This document shows positions 21,416 through 29,770 of a stretch of DNA of 64,000 bases, piece after piece. The stretch is from Ryuthela nishihirai. Taxonomy: Eukaryota > Arthropoda > Arachnida > Araneae > Heptathelidae. Position numbers and translations under genes: made by a program. Within the stretch, counting starts at the first letter, position 1; each line of letters begins with the position of its first letter. The notes under the pieces were generated by a model that was not told the origin of the DNA, made no database searches, and was given only the letters and a program-made list of their open reading frames with translations. The stretch is from positions 63,506,446 to 63,570,445 of the forward strand of contig JAWZYU010000013.1 in assembly GCA_038380435.1 (NCBI GenBank), written 5' to 3'.

Positions 21416-21730
21416 TCAATATGAAGCCCATTCAAATAATTTCCTTTCCTTACTTCGGACGGGAACAAAGTCGCTAATGTCTTTTGCAGGATGAGCAAAA
21501 GTCTCTGATACTGGTTGTCTGGTAGTGTTGACCTTCACTTCGTGGGAATGCTGACCTTTACTTCGTGGGGGGCTTCCAATTGCTGGTTAAATAACAGGTA
21601 ATTTTTCAACAGCCAAGTACTTTTCAGTTTTATCATCAACGTCAGATTCAAGTATTTTCTTCATCTCCGTGTCTAAATAACGCACTTTTTTTCGTATGTT
21701 TCGCCTTTGAACAGCCTTCACTGAAATCAT
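21416..21730 (-). pseudogene. Short conserved Polinton protein, broken
   Basis: ATG at 21728-21730. The N-terminus 'KVRYLDTEMKKILESDVDD' followed by 'KTEKYLAVEKL' matches a short helical protein that I recognise as recurrent in animal Polintons in this same terminal position (a basic N-terminus followed by an L-D-x-E-M helix and a Y-L motif). An in-frame TAA at 21587-21589 is followed by 56 further sense codons rich in Ser/Lys to a TGA at 21416, so either the protein is short or the stop is a lesion. Its start lies 73 nt inside the preceding gene. Function unknown. Confidence 0.5.
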
Positions 21731-22023
21731 TTTCGAAATAGAGTAAGGCCGCCGTAAGAAGAGGAAGTAGAAATCTCGATCCCTTTTGCAGGAGACGTTT
21801 CTTGTGACGAACAGATGCACGTTTGGAAGCTAAACTTCTTGTGACTTCGTAAATTCTTTAATACTTGATGGGAGACAGGTACATTCCCTTTTAAGAAATT
21901 AGTACACACTTCACATAGAGCATACATCTGAGGGTTAGAGATGTGCTTCAACAGAGCTGCACGTTGCTTTCCCCCAAGATTTGGTAAACACTGAAGGAAC
22001 GGGCCTTGAGATCTAACTTTCAT
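21658..22023 (-). pseudogene. Small basic conserved Polinton protein ('KKRLLQKG' type), frameshifted
   Basis: ATG at 22021-22023, overlapping the ATPase stop at 22013 by 11 nt. The first part has 'GGKQRAALLKHISNPQMYALCEVCTNFL', with paired Cys, and 'LKNLRSHKK'. Near 21830 the frame changes to a basic segment 'VRHKKRLLQKGSRFLLPLL', ending at TGA 21658. The order (helical N-terminus, basic KKRLL-x-QKGG-like patch, hydrophobic LLPLL) is one seen in many Polintons immediately after the ATPase. The basic patch suggests nucleic-acid binding; the role is not known to me. Confidence 0.55.
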
Positions 22024-22640
22024 TTGGGACGTAGAGTATCTCGGGTTCTTCAGAAGGGAGGATCTTGGCACGGAGCCTTTCACGTTTCTTCTTAACGTTC
22101 TGGGATGAAGGTCCACGCACAAATAGACACAGGGAGGTTGTGTAGCTAGTCTATAAGCATCGGTCAGGAGTTTGGATTGATGTGGAAATACTTGTCTTGC
22201 CAGCTGCGTTATTTGTGAAGCGTCCCGACAGTTGCGAAATAAAAACATATGTTGATATCATTGAGTGATATATTCTTCGAATGTCTTCCCTTTAAAAACA
22301 GATTTTGCATGATCAGGACAATCATGATATTTTTATGATGACCTCCACGAATATACAATTGAGATATGCGTTCGCTGGCCACAGACTGTTCCATCAAATC
22401 GTCCAGCACCAGAAGCGTAGGTCTGAGGGGGTTAAATTCCAGATCTACAGGTAGTCCTTCGTAAAATTCCACAGTTTTCTTAAAGGGTTCAAAGGCAGGT
22501 TGATACTCACCGTAGCAGTAAACGACACGTTTGGGTTCGAAAACCTGAGCGGCTTCTTTGATGAGTTTCAGAGTGAAAGCCGTCTTTTCACACTGTGAAA
22601 GAGCGGCAATTATAATATTTGAAAGAGTTCGGATATCCAT
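22013..22640 (-). pseudogene. Polinton genome-packaging ATPase (FtsK/HerA type), frameshifted, Walker A altered
   Basis: ATG at 22638-22640. In active relatives it pumps DNA into the capsid. Walker A falls at 'IIAALSQCEKTAF' near the N-terminus, where the expected Gly before Lys-Thr is Glu (GAA), a change that should abolish nucleotide binding. Walker B 'PTLLVLDDLM' is intact (about 22425-22395), followed by 'MIVLIMQNLFL'. The frame changes near 22240, after which 'FLFRNCRDASQITQLARQVFP' and 'YLCVDLHP' continue the family pattern. A second frame change near 22060 restores the usual 'LYVP' end and a TAG at 22013. The start lies 29 nt after the protease stop. Confidence 0.85.
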
Positions 22641-22669
22641 CGTACCACCATACAGTCGTTAAAGTCTAC

Positions 22670-23056
22670 TCAACACGTGTAATCCCGATGCAGTACTGTG
22701 GGAAGAGTCGAAAAACTCGCTCTTTTAAACAGGAAATACAGAGAGTGAGCCCCGCAAGTGTCTCCCATGGGGTCCTGCAGAGGTATTGAAGGATGTAAGA
22801 CGTGACGTATGCCTAGCTGGCTATAGTATTCTTGCATGGAGACATCGGGACTCGTACCCAGGGGATCAAAGTGATCCACATGCATTCCTTTCTTGTAAAC
22901 CGCTATCCAGTGGGTGCCTGGCAGGGAGGACGGATCGGTATTGTAGAAAAACAAGGCTTCCGACCTGTCGATTCTGTGGGGTAGTCTGTCGTGGGGGAAC
23001 ACATCGAGACTTGTAGGTAACATCGAAAGGATGGATTCTAGCTGATAGGTATTCAT
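22670..23056 (-). CDS. Polinton adenain-like cysteine protease (PRO), intact frame
   Basis: A 128-codon uninterrupted frame from ATG 23056. The expected adenain/Ulp1-fold catalytic set is present in order: His in 'GTHWIAVY' (residue about 48), Asp in 'DHFDPLG' (about 64), Gln in 'PLQDPMG' and the nucleophile Cys in 'GDTCGAHSLYFLF' (about 100). In relatives it matures capsid proteins. Its ATG overlaps the major capsid stop as ATGA (23056-23053), a compact viral-type junction. It is the only core gene in the element without a frameshift or stop; at this length selection is not needed to explain that. Whether it is transcribed is unknown. Confidence 0.88.
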   Translation of the reverse strand: MNTYQLESILSMLPTSLDVFPHDRLPHRIDRSEALFFYNTDPSSLPGTHWIAVYKKGMHVDHFDPLGTSPDVSMQEYYSQLGIRHVLHPSIPLQDPMGDTCGAHSLYFLFKRASFSTLPTVLHRDYTC

Positions 23057-24325
23057 GAGCTGTAGTCAAACAGGACTTTACGATCCAATGGGATTTCCAG
23101 CATATTCTGGTATTCAGCATACAGGATCACGGTGACCGATGTGAGTAGCGGTTTGACAAACTTTAATTCGACTCTCACACTTCCACTCTTTATTAAAGAA
23201 AACACTTGATTACATTCACATTGCTCATAGGCAATTTGAATCCAAACAGTTTAAAACCCTCGCCATAGGCCTTTCGCGATAAGTTAATACCAATATCGGA
23301 TTTCCATGCATCCACAGCTTCCAATAATCCTTGGTAACATCGGAGATAACGTCCATTCGTAAAATCTGGGGTGTAGGACTGCTGATCACTGTCAATGTTT
23401 AGGCTGATGTAGTTTAAGTCGAAATGTTGGAAGGTGAAAGGATTTTTTTTTCGTACGATCCATTCAGACTGGTACTTTCCGCCATACCCAGTACCAGATG
23501 TACCGGAAGTTGGCAAGAAATAAATTTTCACGGTTCACACTCGTGAGACCTGCAGCGATGGAGAACATGCGTAAATCCGTTCTACGCAGGGGGTACTTGG
23601 CACTCTCCTACCCTAGTACACGAGCGTGTGCAAGGATGACACCAGAAATGGGTTTGACTTTGTGCACAAAAAATTCAGCTTCGTGAATCTGTATTTTGTA
23701 AGAGGGGTCCACTTCACATGTCATGAGACAGAATTCGGGCTTGGATTTTAACAAACGCAGTCTCAGATCGACCTGATTGAATAGGTCAGCATGGATCCAC
23801 GAGATGAGTTCGATACCTGTTGACTTGACGTACTCCTTGCGCTGATGCCATCCCTCGTTCTCCCGACTGGTCAGTTCCATTTTACCAGGGGTGTCAAGGT
23901 ACCAGAGTGATGTACCGAGCTGATTTCGCGTGGCATCGGCACCGTAATTCAATAGAGTCTCCAGGTACGCCCTGTAGGGGTACAGGGTGTGAGAAGCACT
24001 CACTAGGTGATCGTTGAGGAAGACATCTACTTGATTGAAGAGGGCGTGGAAGAAATGATAGCATGGGGCGATCACTTCCGATGGGGATGTACCATGGGAT
24101 TTCACAATTTTCAAGATGAGGCGCAGGTGACAGTGGGATAGATCAATGTAATCGTCTGTCCCCTTCACGATGAATTCAAGTGGAGCATTACCTTCCAGCG
24201 AAGCCACAGGTAAATAATTGACATAGCAGCCTCTTTCTATTAAGAGACAGTGGGGGAACCAGAAACAGGTCCAGTTCGGAAGTGGTACAGTCACCAGAAT
24301 CAGCGTGAATTTTCTGAATGCTCAT
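23053..24325 (-). pseudogene. Polinton major capsid protein (hexon-like, double jelly-roll), broken
   Basis: ATG at 24323-24325; the N-terminus has the family's conserved 'CTTSELDLF' block. A frame change near 24250 precedes 'LEFIVKGTDDYIDLSHCHL', 'FNQVDVFLNDHLV', 'YPYRAYLETLLNYG' and 'SLWYLDTPGKM', the strongest recognisable stretch of animal Polinton major capsid proteins, and 'LLKSKPEFCLM'. A stop at 23606 and a shifted stretch follow; the C-terminal half resumes at about 23530-23193 ('NPFTFQHFDLNYISL', 'FKLFGFKLPM') and, after another shift, ends at TGA 23053. Length about 420 codons, normal for the family. It forms the capsid facets in relatives. Confidence 0.88.
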
Positions 24326-24710
24326 GATGAAAACACGTCCTTCACAGTACAGTCTCTTCACTTTATGAACACTAGGATGATGACGGCGGCGTTTTATCCC
24401 TTTTCCACCCTGCAATTTGGAACTGGCACGTTGCAATAGGTCTACACCGGCTTCACACAGCCCTTTTTTGGCGGCAGTTTTGAAGTTTTGCCCCTGGGCC
24501 ATCTCTGAAACGAACCGTAGTCCACCTTTATGTAGGGTGGACAGTTCCGGTTGTACGAGAGGGCTGATGAAACGTTCAATAGTGGTAAAGATGCTACCGA
24601 GTCCATTACCTCTCTGATAACGAAGGCCCTTGAACACACCCTGCCCCGTTTGGCTCTTGTAATAGCTCACATAGGGGTCTGCAGAAGGGGGGAACGAATT
24701 TAACCCTCAT
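24326..24710 (-). pseudogene. Small basic Polinton virion protein (pVI/pX-like), frame-disturbed
   Basis: A Gly-rich N-terminus ('GVFKGLRYQRGNGLGSIF'), a helical middle ('KGGLRFVSEMAQGQNF') and a basic C-terminus ('GGKGIKRRRHHP') match the short protein that regularly sits between the penton and major capsid genes of animal Polintons and resembles adenovirus minor core or membrane-lytic proteins. A likely start ATG (24708-24710) overlaps the penton stop but is out of frame across a C-run near 24687. There is no stop before the major capsid ATG, and both share one frame, so the frame runs on into the capsid gene. Confidence 0.55.
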
Positions 24711-26143
24711 AGAAGAAATGTAACTTGACTAAAATTTTACCGAATTTAAAATGCAGAGGTTCTCCTGTATCGGTACGAAGGAAGATTCTCACACTCTCGA
24801 AACTGTTTCTGGCCAGGGGGTAGTAATCAGGTTGTTGATACACTGCAATGATGGCTTCATTATTACTGGTTCTGACGGCAGGATTCACAACACGCAACAG
24901 TTCACCATGAGTATCACCTAACAACTGAGGTGCAATCAGGTCTGAATACAAATAAATACCGTATATTCCTCTGTTCATATCGATGGGGTAGTCACCAGTG
25001 TCTTTGGGGCGGGGGTGGCTCAGTCAGTAGCGCGCCAGGCTCGCAATCTGTAATTCCCAGGTTCGAAGCCCAGCTGGGTCAGCGTTGAGATTTATCTCCG
25101 CAACATTTCCCTCCCTGCCCACGGTCAGTAGGGGACACCGATGGGCTTGGAAAGGATGCCGTCCGTCGGATGGGACGTTAAGCCGTGGCCGCATGTGCGG
25201 GAGAGCCATACCCTGTGCACGTTAAAGACCACGCTGGATGGCCTTGACAGGAGGCTACCATCTGTCTCCCAACAGCTGTTCCAGTGGGTCCCCTCCCCCA
25301 ACCTTCTCTGAGCCTTCGGGGTCCATGTGACCTGGCCATTTAGCCCATGGTGTGCAAAAAAGTGCCGCTCAGAGGTAAAACAACCCAACCCAACCCACCA
25401 CTGTCTTTATTAATGGAAAATCTAATTTAGTGATTCCTAGCATGTCCCCTAATCCTGGGTTCGAATGAGGAAATTTAATGAAATGTAGTTTGTCTGCATC
25501 CATCAACATTGTGTGATCGGCCTGTTGCTTGAAACGGAAAGCTTTTCTCAACTTGTAGGGCATGACCTGGTTCATCGCATTGAATAATGATTCAGCGGTT
25601 TCGTATCGTCCGTGGGGTACCTTTCGTTCGTGAAAACTACCTGGAGGAATCACGTAGAAATAACAATTGTCATCTATATCGAATGTTACAGTATTGCATA
25701 GCTTGGTAGTATATCGTTGGTGGAAGGGTTTGTCAACTTCTCCCTCGCCGACACATAGAAGGCTGCCGAAATTCGTTTTAGGGAACATCAAACCATATCC
25801 CTCACTTGGTTTGAACACCCAGTAACCACTGTTATAGGACACTATTATTTCTTTGGGGAGCTGAGTGGAGAGGAGAGACAACAGTTCCATTCGAGTTATT
25901 TTGCCTAGTTTAAGCTTGATTTTCCAGTATTCTTCAGAGGGAGCAGGAGCATAATATTGAAACGTGTCATTAGAACCATCCACATTGTACCAGCTCACGG
26001 GTAAGTGAACTTCTGCTAGTCCCACTTTCCATTTTCCACTTAGTCTTAGGGGTTGTGCTAGACGAACCGTGAAATCACTGCGAATTGTTTGGGTAAATAT
26101 TCTGACTAGCCGTGGAAGATAGGGTCAGGTAGAAATTATCCAT
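24700..26143 (-). pseudogene. Polinton minor capsid protein (penton-type), split by a SINE
   Basis: ATG at 26141-26143 begins 'MDNFYLTLSS', the usual Polinton penton start. A one-base frame change near 26075 precedes 'GLAEVHLPVSWYNVDG' and the 218-codon body (26025-25409). A 390-bp SINE (25006-25395) interrupts it, and 'YLYSDLIAPQLLGDTHGELLRVV' and 'FKFGKILVKLHF' complete the C-terminus, ending TAA 24700. In relatives the protein forms capsid vertices. Apart from the frameshift and SINE it is well preserved. The start lies inside the last 19 nt of the integrase gene. Confidence 0.85.
25006..25395 (+). mobile_element. SINE family A, full copy inside the Polinton penton gene
   Basis: A tRNA-derived head with A box TGGCTCAGTCAGTAGC (25015) and B box GGTTCGAAGCC (25060), a body with GTAGGGGACACCGATGGGCT, and the tail (CAACC)n. 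A 13-bp target duplication, CACCAGTGTCTTT at 24993-25005 and CACCACTGTCTTT at 25396-25408, has one mismatch. It therefore inserted after the Polinton did. Other copies: 29161-29550, 29771-30149, 44295-44684, 56708-57094 and 61574-61850. Confidence 0.9.
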
Positions 26144-27205
26144 TTTTTCGGAATCCACGAAGGTTTGGGATAACCGCGAAATTTGACCAGTGCCTTGTGA
26201 CCTTTTCTCTCGATTATTTTCTCAACAGTATAAAGTGCAACAGTATAAAGTTCGGTCACTTTTTGTAGTTCCGATTTATAGAATGTGCCCTTCAACACTT
26301 CTCCCTCGGACTCCCGTATGATGTATACAGGGGGCTGACATTGTAACACCTTGTCGACTATAAAAATTTCTTTGGTCCACAAATGCGTACCTGCCTTCTT
26401 GAAGGGTACTTTTAGACTGGCTAGTCGAACCATGTACCACACTTTAAATGCTGGTTTTTCTTTTCCTATGGCAGGATTGCGGTAGAGTTGAACTCAGACA
26501 GTGTCCTCATTGTATAAGGTCACGTCCTTGGGAGCCATATCGTGTGCACTATGAACTGCGACATTGTATCCTTGTACAACATGTTGCAGTACATCCAAGT
26601 ACCGGTAGGTGTTATTGCGTGTATAATATCTCCGCAGTCTCTCGCGTAGAGTGCGATTCCATCTCTCCACCAAAGCTGCATTTTTGTCAGAGTAGGTGAT
26701 GAAGAATCGAATACTTTCTTTTTGAGGAATTTCTGGAACACTCTGTTGGTAAATTCGATACCTTGATCCGTATTTAAATTCATGGGAGATAGCCCCTTGC
26801 AAAGGATTTTTTTGAAAGCCGACACCATTTCTTTCCCTGTTTTTGCCTTCATAGGCACCGCCCACCCATACCTTGAGAACACATTGATGACCGTTAATAT
26901 GTAGCGATAACCGTCATTGAAGCGAGTTTGATTTTTCACAACTACGAGATCGGCTTGCCATTGTTCGTCTAACCCTGTGACGTAAACTTTGTTACGGGGG
27001 GGGGGGGGAACTTTCTGCGAACAGGTTTATGTAGCGTGTAGGCGGGTTGCTTTTCTAACCATTCTCGGACGAGTTTCAGTGGCAGTCCCGTATTCTGAGC
27101 TAACTATTTTACATTGCCGAATCCTCTTTCAGGGTCGAAATAATGGGATTCCAAACTTTTGTTTTCTGCTTCACCCAGACGTCGTACCCTACCAGGTTTT
27201 GCCAT
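26125..27205 (-). pseudogene. Polinton integrase (rve fold) with C-terminal chromodomain, broken
   Basis: ATG at 27203-27205. An N-terminal helical zone ('LVREWLEKQPAYTLHKPVRRKF') is followed by catalytic residues D in 'QWQADLVVV' (about 26955), D in 'LNTDQGIEFTN' (about 26775) and E in 'AALVERWNRTL' (about 26680). The C-terminus has 'EVLKGTFYKSELQKV' and a chromodomain 'YTVEKIIERKGHKALVKFRGYP'. Lesions: TAG near 27110, a 13-G run (26996-27008) that shifts frame, a frame change near 26735, and TGA in place of a Trp codon near 26494. It joins element ends to host DNA, making the 6-bp duplications seen here. It overlaps genes at both ends. Confidence 0.9.
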
Positions 27206-27429
27206 TGATGTAACGAAAGTGTAACACCTGTAACCTAGGGATGTCTCCTATAAACTGTCTTATGTCCACTGTTAGGTTACACATGCGAAATTTGAATTCA
27301 CTGTTTAAAGCTTTTGACTCTCCACACTGAATTACTAGGGGCCACAAGTTCTAATACAAGCACCACTATGGTTAACACTGTTATGATTACGCTTCCGACA
27401 CTAGCTAACACCTTCTTTCTCCTATCCAT
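27189..27429 (-). pseudogene. Small single-pass membrane protein upstream of integrase, frameshifted
   Basis: From ATG 27427-27429, a basic start (MDRRKKV) leads to a hydrophobic helix 'SVIITVLTIVVLVLELVA' (residues about 13-30), then TGA at 27298. In the next frame sense codons continue ('FRMCNLTVDIRQFIGDIP') to TAG 27189, which lies inside the first codons of the integrase gene, repeating the overlapping-junction style of this element. So one frameshift probably splits a protein of about 80 residues. I know no family for it. A SINE tail abuts its first codon, so the true start could lie further upstream. Confidence 0.4.
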
Positions 27430-27504
27430 AAATAAAAAAATAAATAAATACCCCCTCAAGCAGCTGCTTGCCACAGAGGTCTGACAGGAGCCTGTCAGTT
27501 TATA
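27430..27504 (-). mobile_element. SINE family B, 5'-truncated 3' end within the Polinton
   Basis: CCCCCTCAAGCAGCTGCTTG...GACAGGAGCCTGTCAG is the inverse of the last 55 bp of the SINE at 6208-6408, with a (TAAATAAA) tail at 27430-27450. Confidence 0.75.
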
Positions 27505-27579
27505 CCAAGACTAAAATGAAACAGGATGAAAAGACAGACACATTATATAGGTTACAATTATTTATTTAATTTTTACATT

Positions 27580-28352
27580 TCATTTTTTTGCCTCGTCGAC
27601 AATAGTATTATATTTTAGAGTACACACAAATCCAGAATCTACAAAATTCAACAGACCTCGTTTCCAGGCTGTATACACAAACACTTGTGCTAAGAAATTA
27701 ATGTGCAAGTCACCAGACCATTCAATGATGGCTGGTATTTTTTCTTCGGGTTGTAGTCAATCTAATGTGATTAGACGTATTAGTTCTTGCTGAAAAATAT
27801 TCACCAGCAGCTGATGTACACACTCGGGACCACCGAAAACAGGCCCCAACAGGAAAGGTCGAACTGATTCACAATGTTCTTTAATGGCCCTCCGGAGATG
27901 GTGATCTTTGGGAGTTCCACACACGTTTTGCATGACCCGCATCACTTCGCCTACGTGGATAGCCAGTGTAAACCACTGCGACGCGTTCAGAGTTATACTG
28001 CGACTCACAACGCGAAACTGTAGAGTTCTTTGGTCAGCTGATTCTTTGATAGACTCGACACAGCGTTCACCACCTTCGTTGCGGAACATGAACACGCGTA
28101 CACCAGGCATCAGGTGCCACGTCTGTTGATCGGGACCGATTTTCACTTTGTCCTCGATGTGGGGTACCGTAGCACACAAAATCTCCCATTCAGGTATGGA
28201 GAGGGTAACCCCCACAGGTGTAGGGTAGATGAGTGCACCATTTCATATTTCTTGTAGCGATGTACATGCACAGAAAACTTATTTTTGAACAGCGAAGGCA
28301 CGACATAAACATCTTCACCAAGACACCACGCACCTGGATTGCTAGCCTGCAT
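27580..28352 (-). pseudogene. Protein with two PC4/p15-like ssDNA-binding modules, outermost Polinton gene
   Basis: ATG at 28350-28352, just inside the right terminal repeat. Module 1: 'WCLGEDVYVVPSLFKNKFSV', then 'VGVTLSIPEWEILCATVPHI' with an Ile/Val helix. This is the PC4 (transcriptional coactivator p15) layout: L-G-x-x-x-Y-V, F-K-x-K, a basic/aromatic strand, G-[IV]-[ST]-L-x-x-x-x-W-x-x-L, then a C-terminal helix. Module 2 repeats it: 'LMPGVRVFMF' and 'RSITLNASQWFTLAIHVGEV'. A frame change lies near 28205. The frame then runs to a TGA at 27757, after which sense codons continue ('WSGDLHINFLAQVFVYTAWK') to 27580. PC4 folds bind single-stranded DNA, so a role in replication or transcription is likely. 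Domain assignment is by eye. Confidence 0.55.
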
Positions 28353-28358
28353 AGTGAA

Positions 28359-28392
28359 CAATGACGCACTCGACGGTTGGCACCTATTTAAC
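28359..28392 (-). promoter_or_regulatory. Probable core promoter of the leftward Polinton genes
   Basis: On the minus strand a TATA-like TTAAATA (28385-28391) is followed about 25 nt later by TCATTG (28364-28359), an initiator-like word, 7-12 nt before the ATG at 28352. It is weaker than the polymerase promoter but has the same layout. Confidence 0.4.
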
Positions 28393-28617
28393 GTGGGATA
28401 GCAGCGCCCTCTGGAACCAGGAGCATGACCGTGACCTTGAGGTTTTTACAAGGTCTTTGGAAAATTACGACTAAAATCGAAGGTTTTTCTAAAAATAGTA
28501 ATCACCAGATGGCGCCACGGGTTTTAAATAAAGGGGGAAATTTTTAATAAAGGGGAGTCAAATATGAAATATGAATTATGAATATTAATAAGATGCGCGA
28601 CCGGGTGCCATATCCCA
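28393..28617. other. Polinton sub-terminal non-coding stretch, right
   Basis: Between the outermost gene and the right terminal repeat; contains two AGCGCCCTCT/GGCGCCACGG words and two TTTAATAAAGGGG-like words (28527, 28542). No gene seen. Confidence 0.5.
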
Positions 28618-28805
28618 TGACAGTTGCGACAAAGGGGTCAAAATTCAATCTGAGAAGGCAACGTGGGCGGTTGCGACATAGAGATCAAAGTCCATTCTGA
28701 GAAGGCAACGTGGACAGTTGCGACATAGGGGTCAAAGTCCAACCGGTGACGTCAAAGGGGGAAAGCACAGTGCGTGGGGGTGACCTGGGTTGCGACAACA
28801 CTACT
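28618..28805 (-). repeat. Polinton right terminal inverted repeat
   Basis: Inverted match to the left end: GTTGCGACAACACTACT terminus, GTGACGTCAAAGGGG and CAGTGCGTGGGGGTGACC blocks, and three tandem GTTGCGACA-TAGGGGTCAAAGTCCA units (about 28624, 28669, 28716) spaced about 47 bp. CCTGCA follows at 28806-28811. Confidence 0.88.
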
Positions 28806-28811
28806 CCTGCA
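28806..28811. repeat. Polinton target-site duplication, right (CCTGCA)
   Basis: Exact copy of 13991-13996 abutting the terminal CT of the element. Confidence 0.9.
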
Positions 28812-29160
28812 CCATCTAACTCACCCACAGCCTCTCATGTGGCAATAAATACTCATTTACTGAAAGTCGTCGTCATTATCTGCCAGCTGCTCTCTGTTGA
28901 GCAAACAGAGAACAGATCAAAGAAAGAATTTCTGGTAATTTGAAGTCTAGCACTTAGTGGAATAAAGGAAGCCGCTATCGATAACTAAGTGAGAAAGTTT
29001 GCTTTGTAACCTTCTGACAACGAGCAGAGTTTTTCAGGCAATATCCATGGTTGCTTCCTGTCATAAAACAATCTGCAAAGTCCATTCTCCAGGTCTCCAA
29101 ACCTTGTTTAAATGATTCCTGAGGGGTAACTGTAAAACATCTGGTATTTTAAATACCCGA

Positions 29161-29550
29161 AAGGTGGTGGTGGGGTTGATTCAGTCGGCAGTGCGCCAGT
29201 CTCGTAATCTGTAGTTCCCAGGTTCGAGTCACAACTGAGTCAGCATTGAGATTTATCTCCACAAAACTCCTCGCCCTGCCCACGGTTAGTAGGGGACACC
29301 GATGGGCTTGGAAAGGCTGCCGTCCATCAGATGGTGCCGTGGCCCATGTGCGGGAGAGCAATACCCTGTGCACATTAAAGAACACTCTGGATGGCCTTGA
29401 CGGGTGACTACCATCTGTCTCCCAACAGCTATTTCAGTGGGTCCCCTCCCGTAACCTTCTCTGAGCCTTCAGGGTCATTGTGACCTGGCCATTTAGCCTA
29501 TGGTGTGCAAAAAAGTGTCGCTCAGAGGTATAACAACCCAACCTGAAAGA
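29161..29550 (+). mobile_element. SINE family A copy
   Basis: A box GATTCAGTCGGCAGTGCG and B box GGTTCGAGTC (29221), the GTAGGGGACACCGATGGGCT body, and tail ATAACAACCCAACC. It differs from the 25006 copy by a few small deletions (about 29325-29345). Confidence 0.85.
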
Positions 29551-29770
29551 TGACCATTCTGTTCCCCATTTTCAACCTACTGAGGTTGCCGGTGTGCCGG
29601 CGGTCCAATATGACCCTGACGAGAGGATGACTTGATGAGCTGCTTCCAGTGAAATTTTTCGAGAACGAAATAGTGAGTGGAGTACAGTGGTAGATGCTTT
29701 ACCTTACTTAAGTGGAGTAGAGTGGACTTCTGTTTTTAGGTTGTTTATATGTCGATAGATTTTAATGTAG

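Larger units (their letters stand above)
13997..28805. mobile_element. Complete Maverick/Polinton (adintovirus-like) element, 14.8 kb
   Basis: Exact ends: AGTAGTGTTGTCGCAACCCA at 13997, the same sequence inverted ending at 28805, each next to CCTGCA. It contains the Polinton core: protein-primed PolB, rve integrase with chromodomain, FtsK/HerA-type ATPase, adenain-like protease, double-jelly-roll major capsid and penton-type minor capsid, plus several short conserved proteins. PolB is transcribed rightward, everything else leftward, converging at about 20000-21400. Numerous frameshifts and stops mean it is an old, non-functional copy. It is interrupted by one full SINE (25006-25395) and one SINE fragment (27430-27504). 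Confidence 0.95.

Noticed and set aside
22786..23120. Open frames opposite or out of phase with the protease
   Set aside because: Shadow frames of the protease and capsid end; composition is not protein-like and no family pattern is seen.
25015..25075. tRNA gene suggested by A and B boxes
   Set aside because: The same head occurs in several copies followed by a common body and CAACC tail with target duplications, so it is a SINE head.
27298..27429. Reading the 43-codon membrane ORF as complete
   Set aside because: Sense codons resume in the next frame and end inside the integrase start, so a frameshifted longer protein is the better reading.
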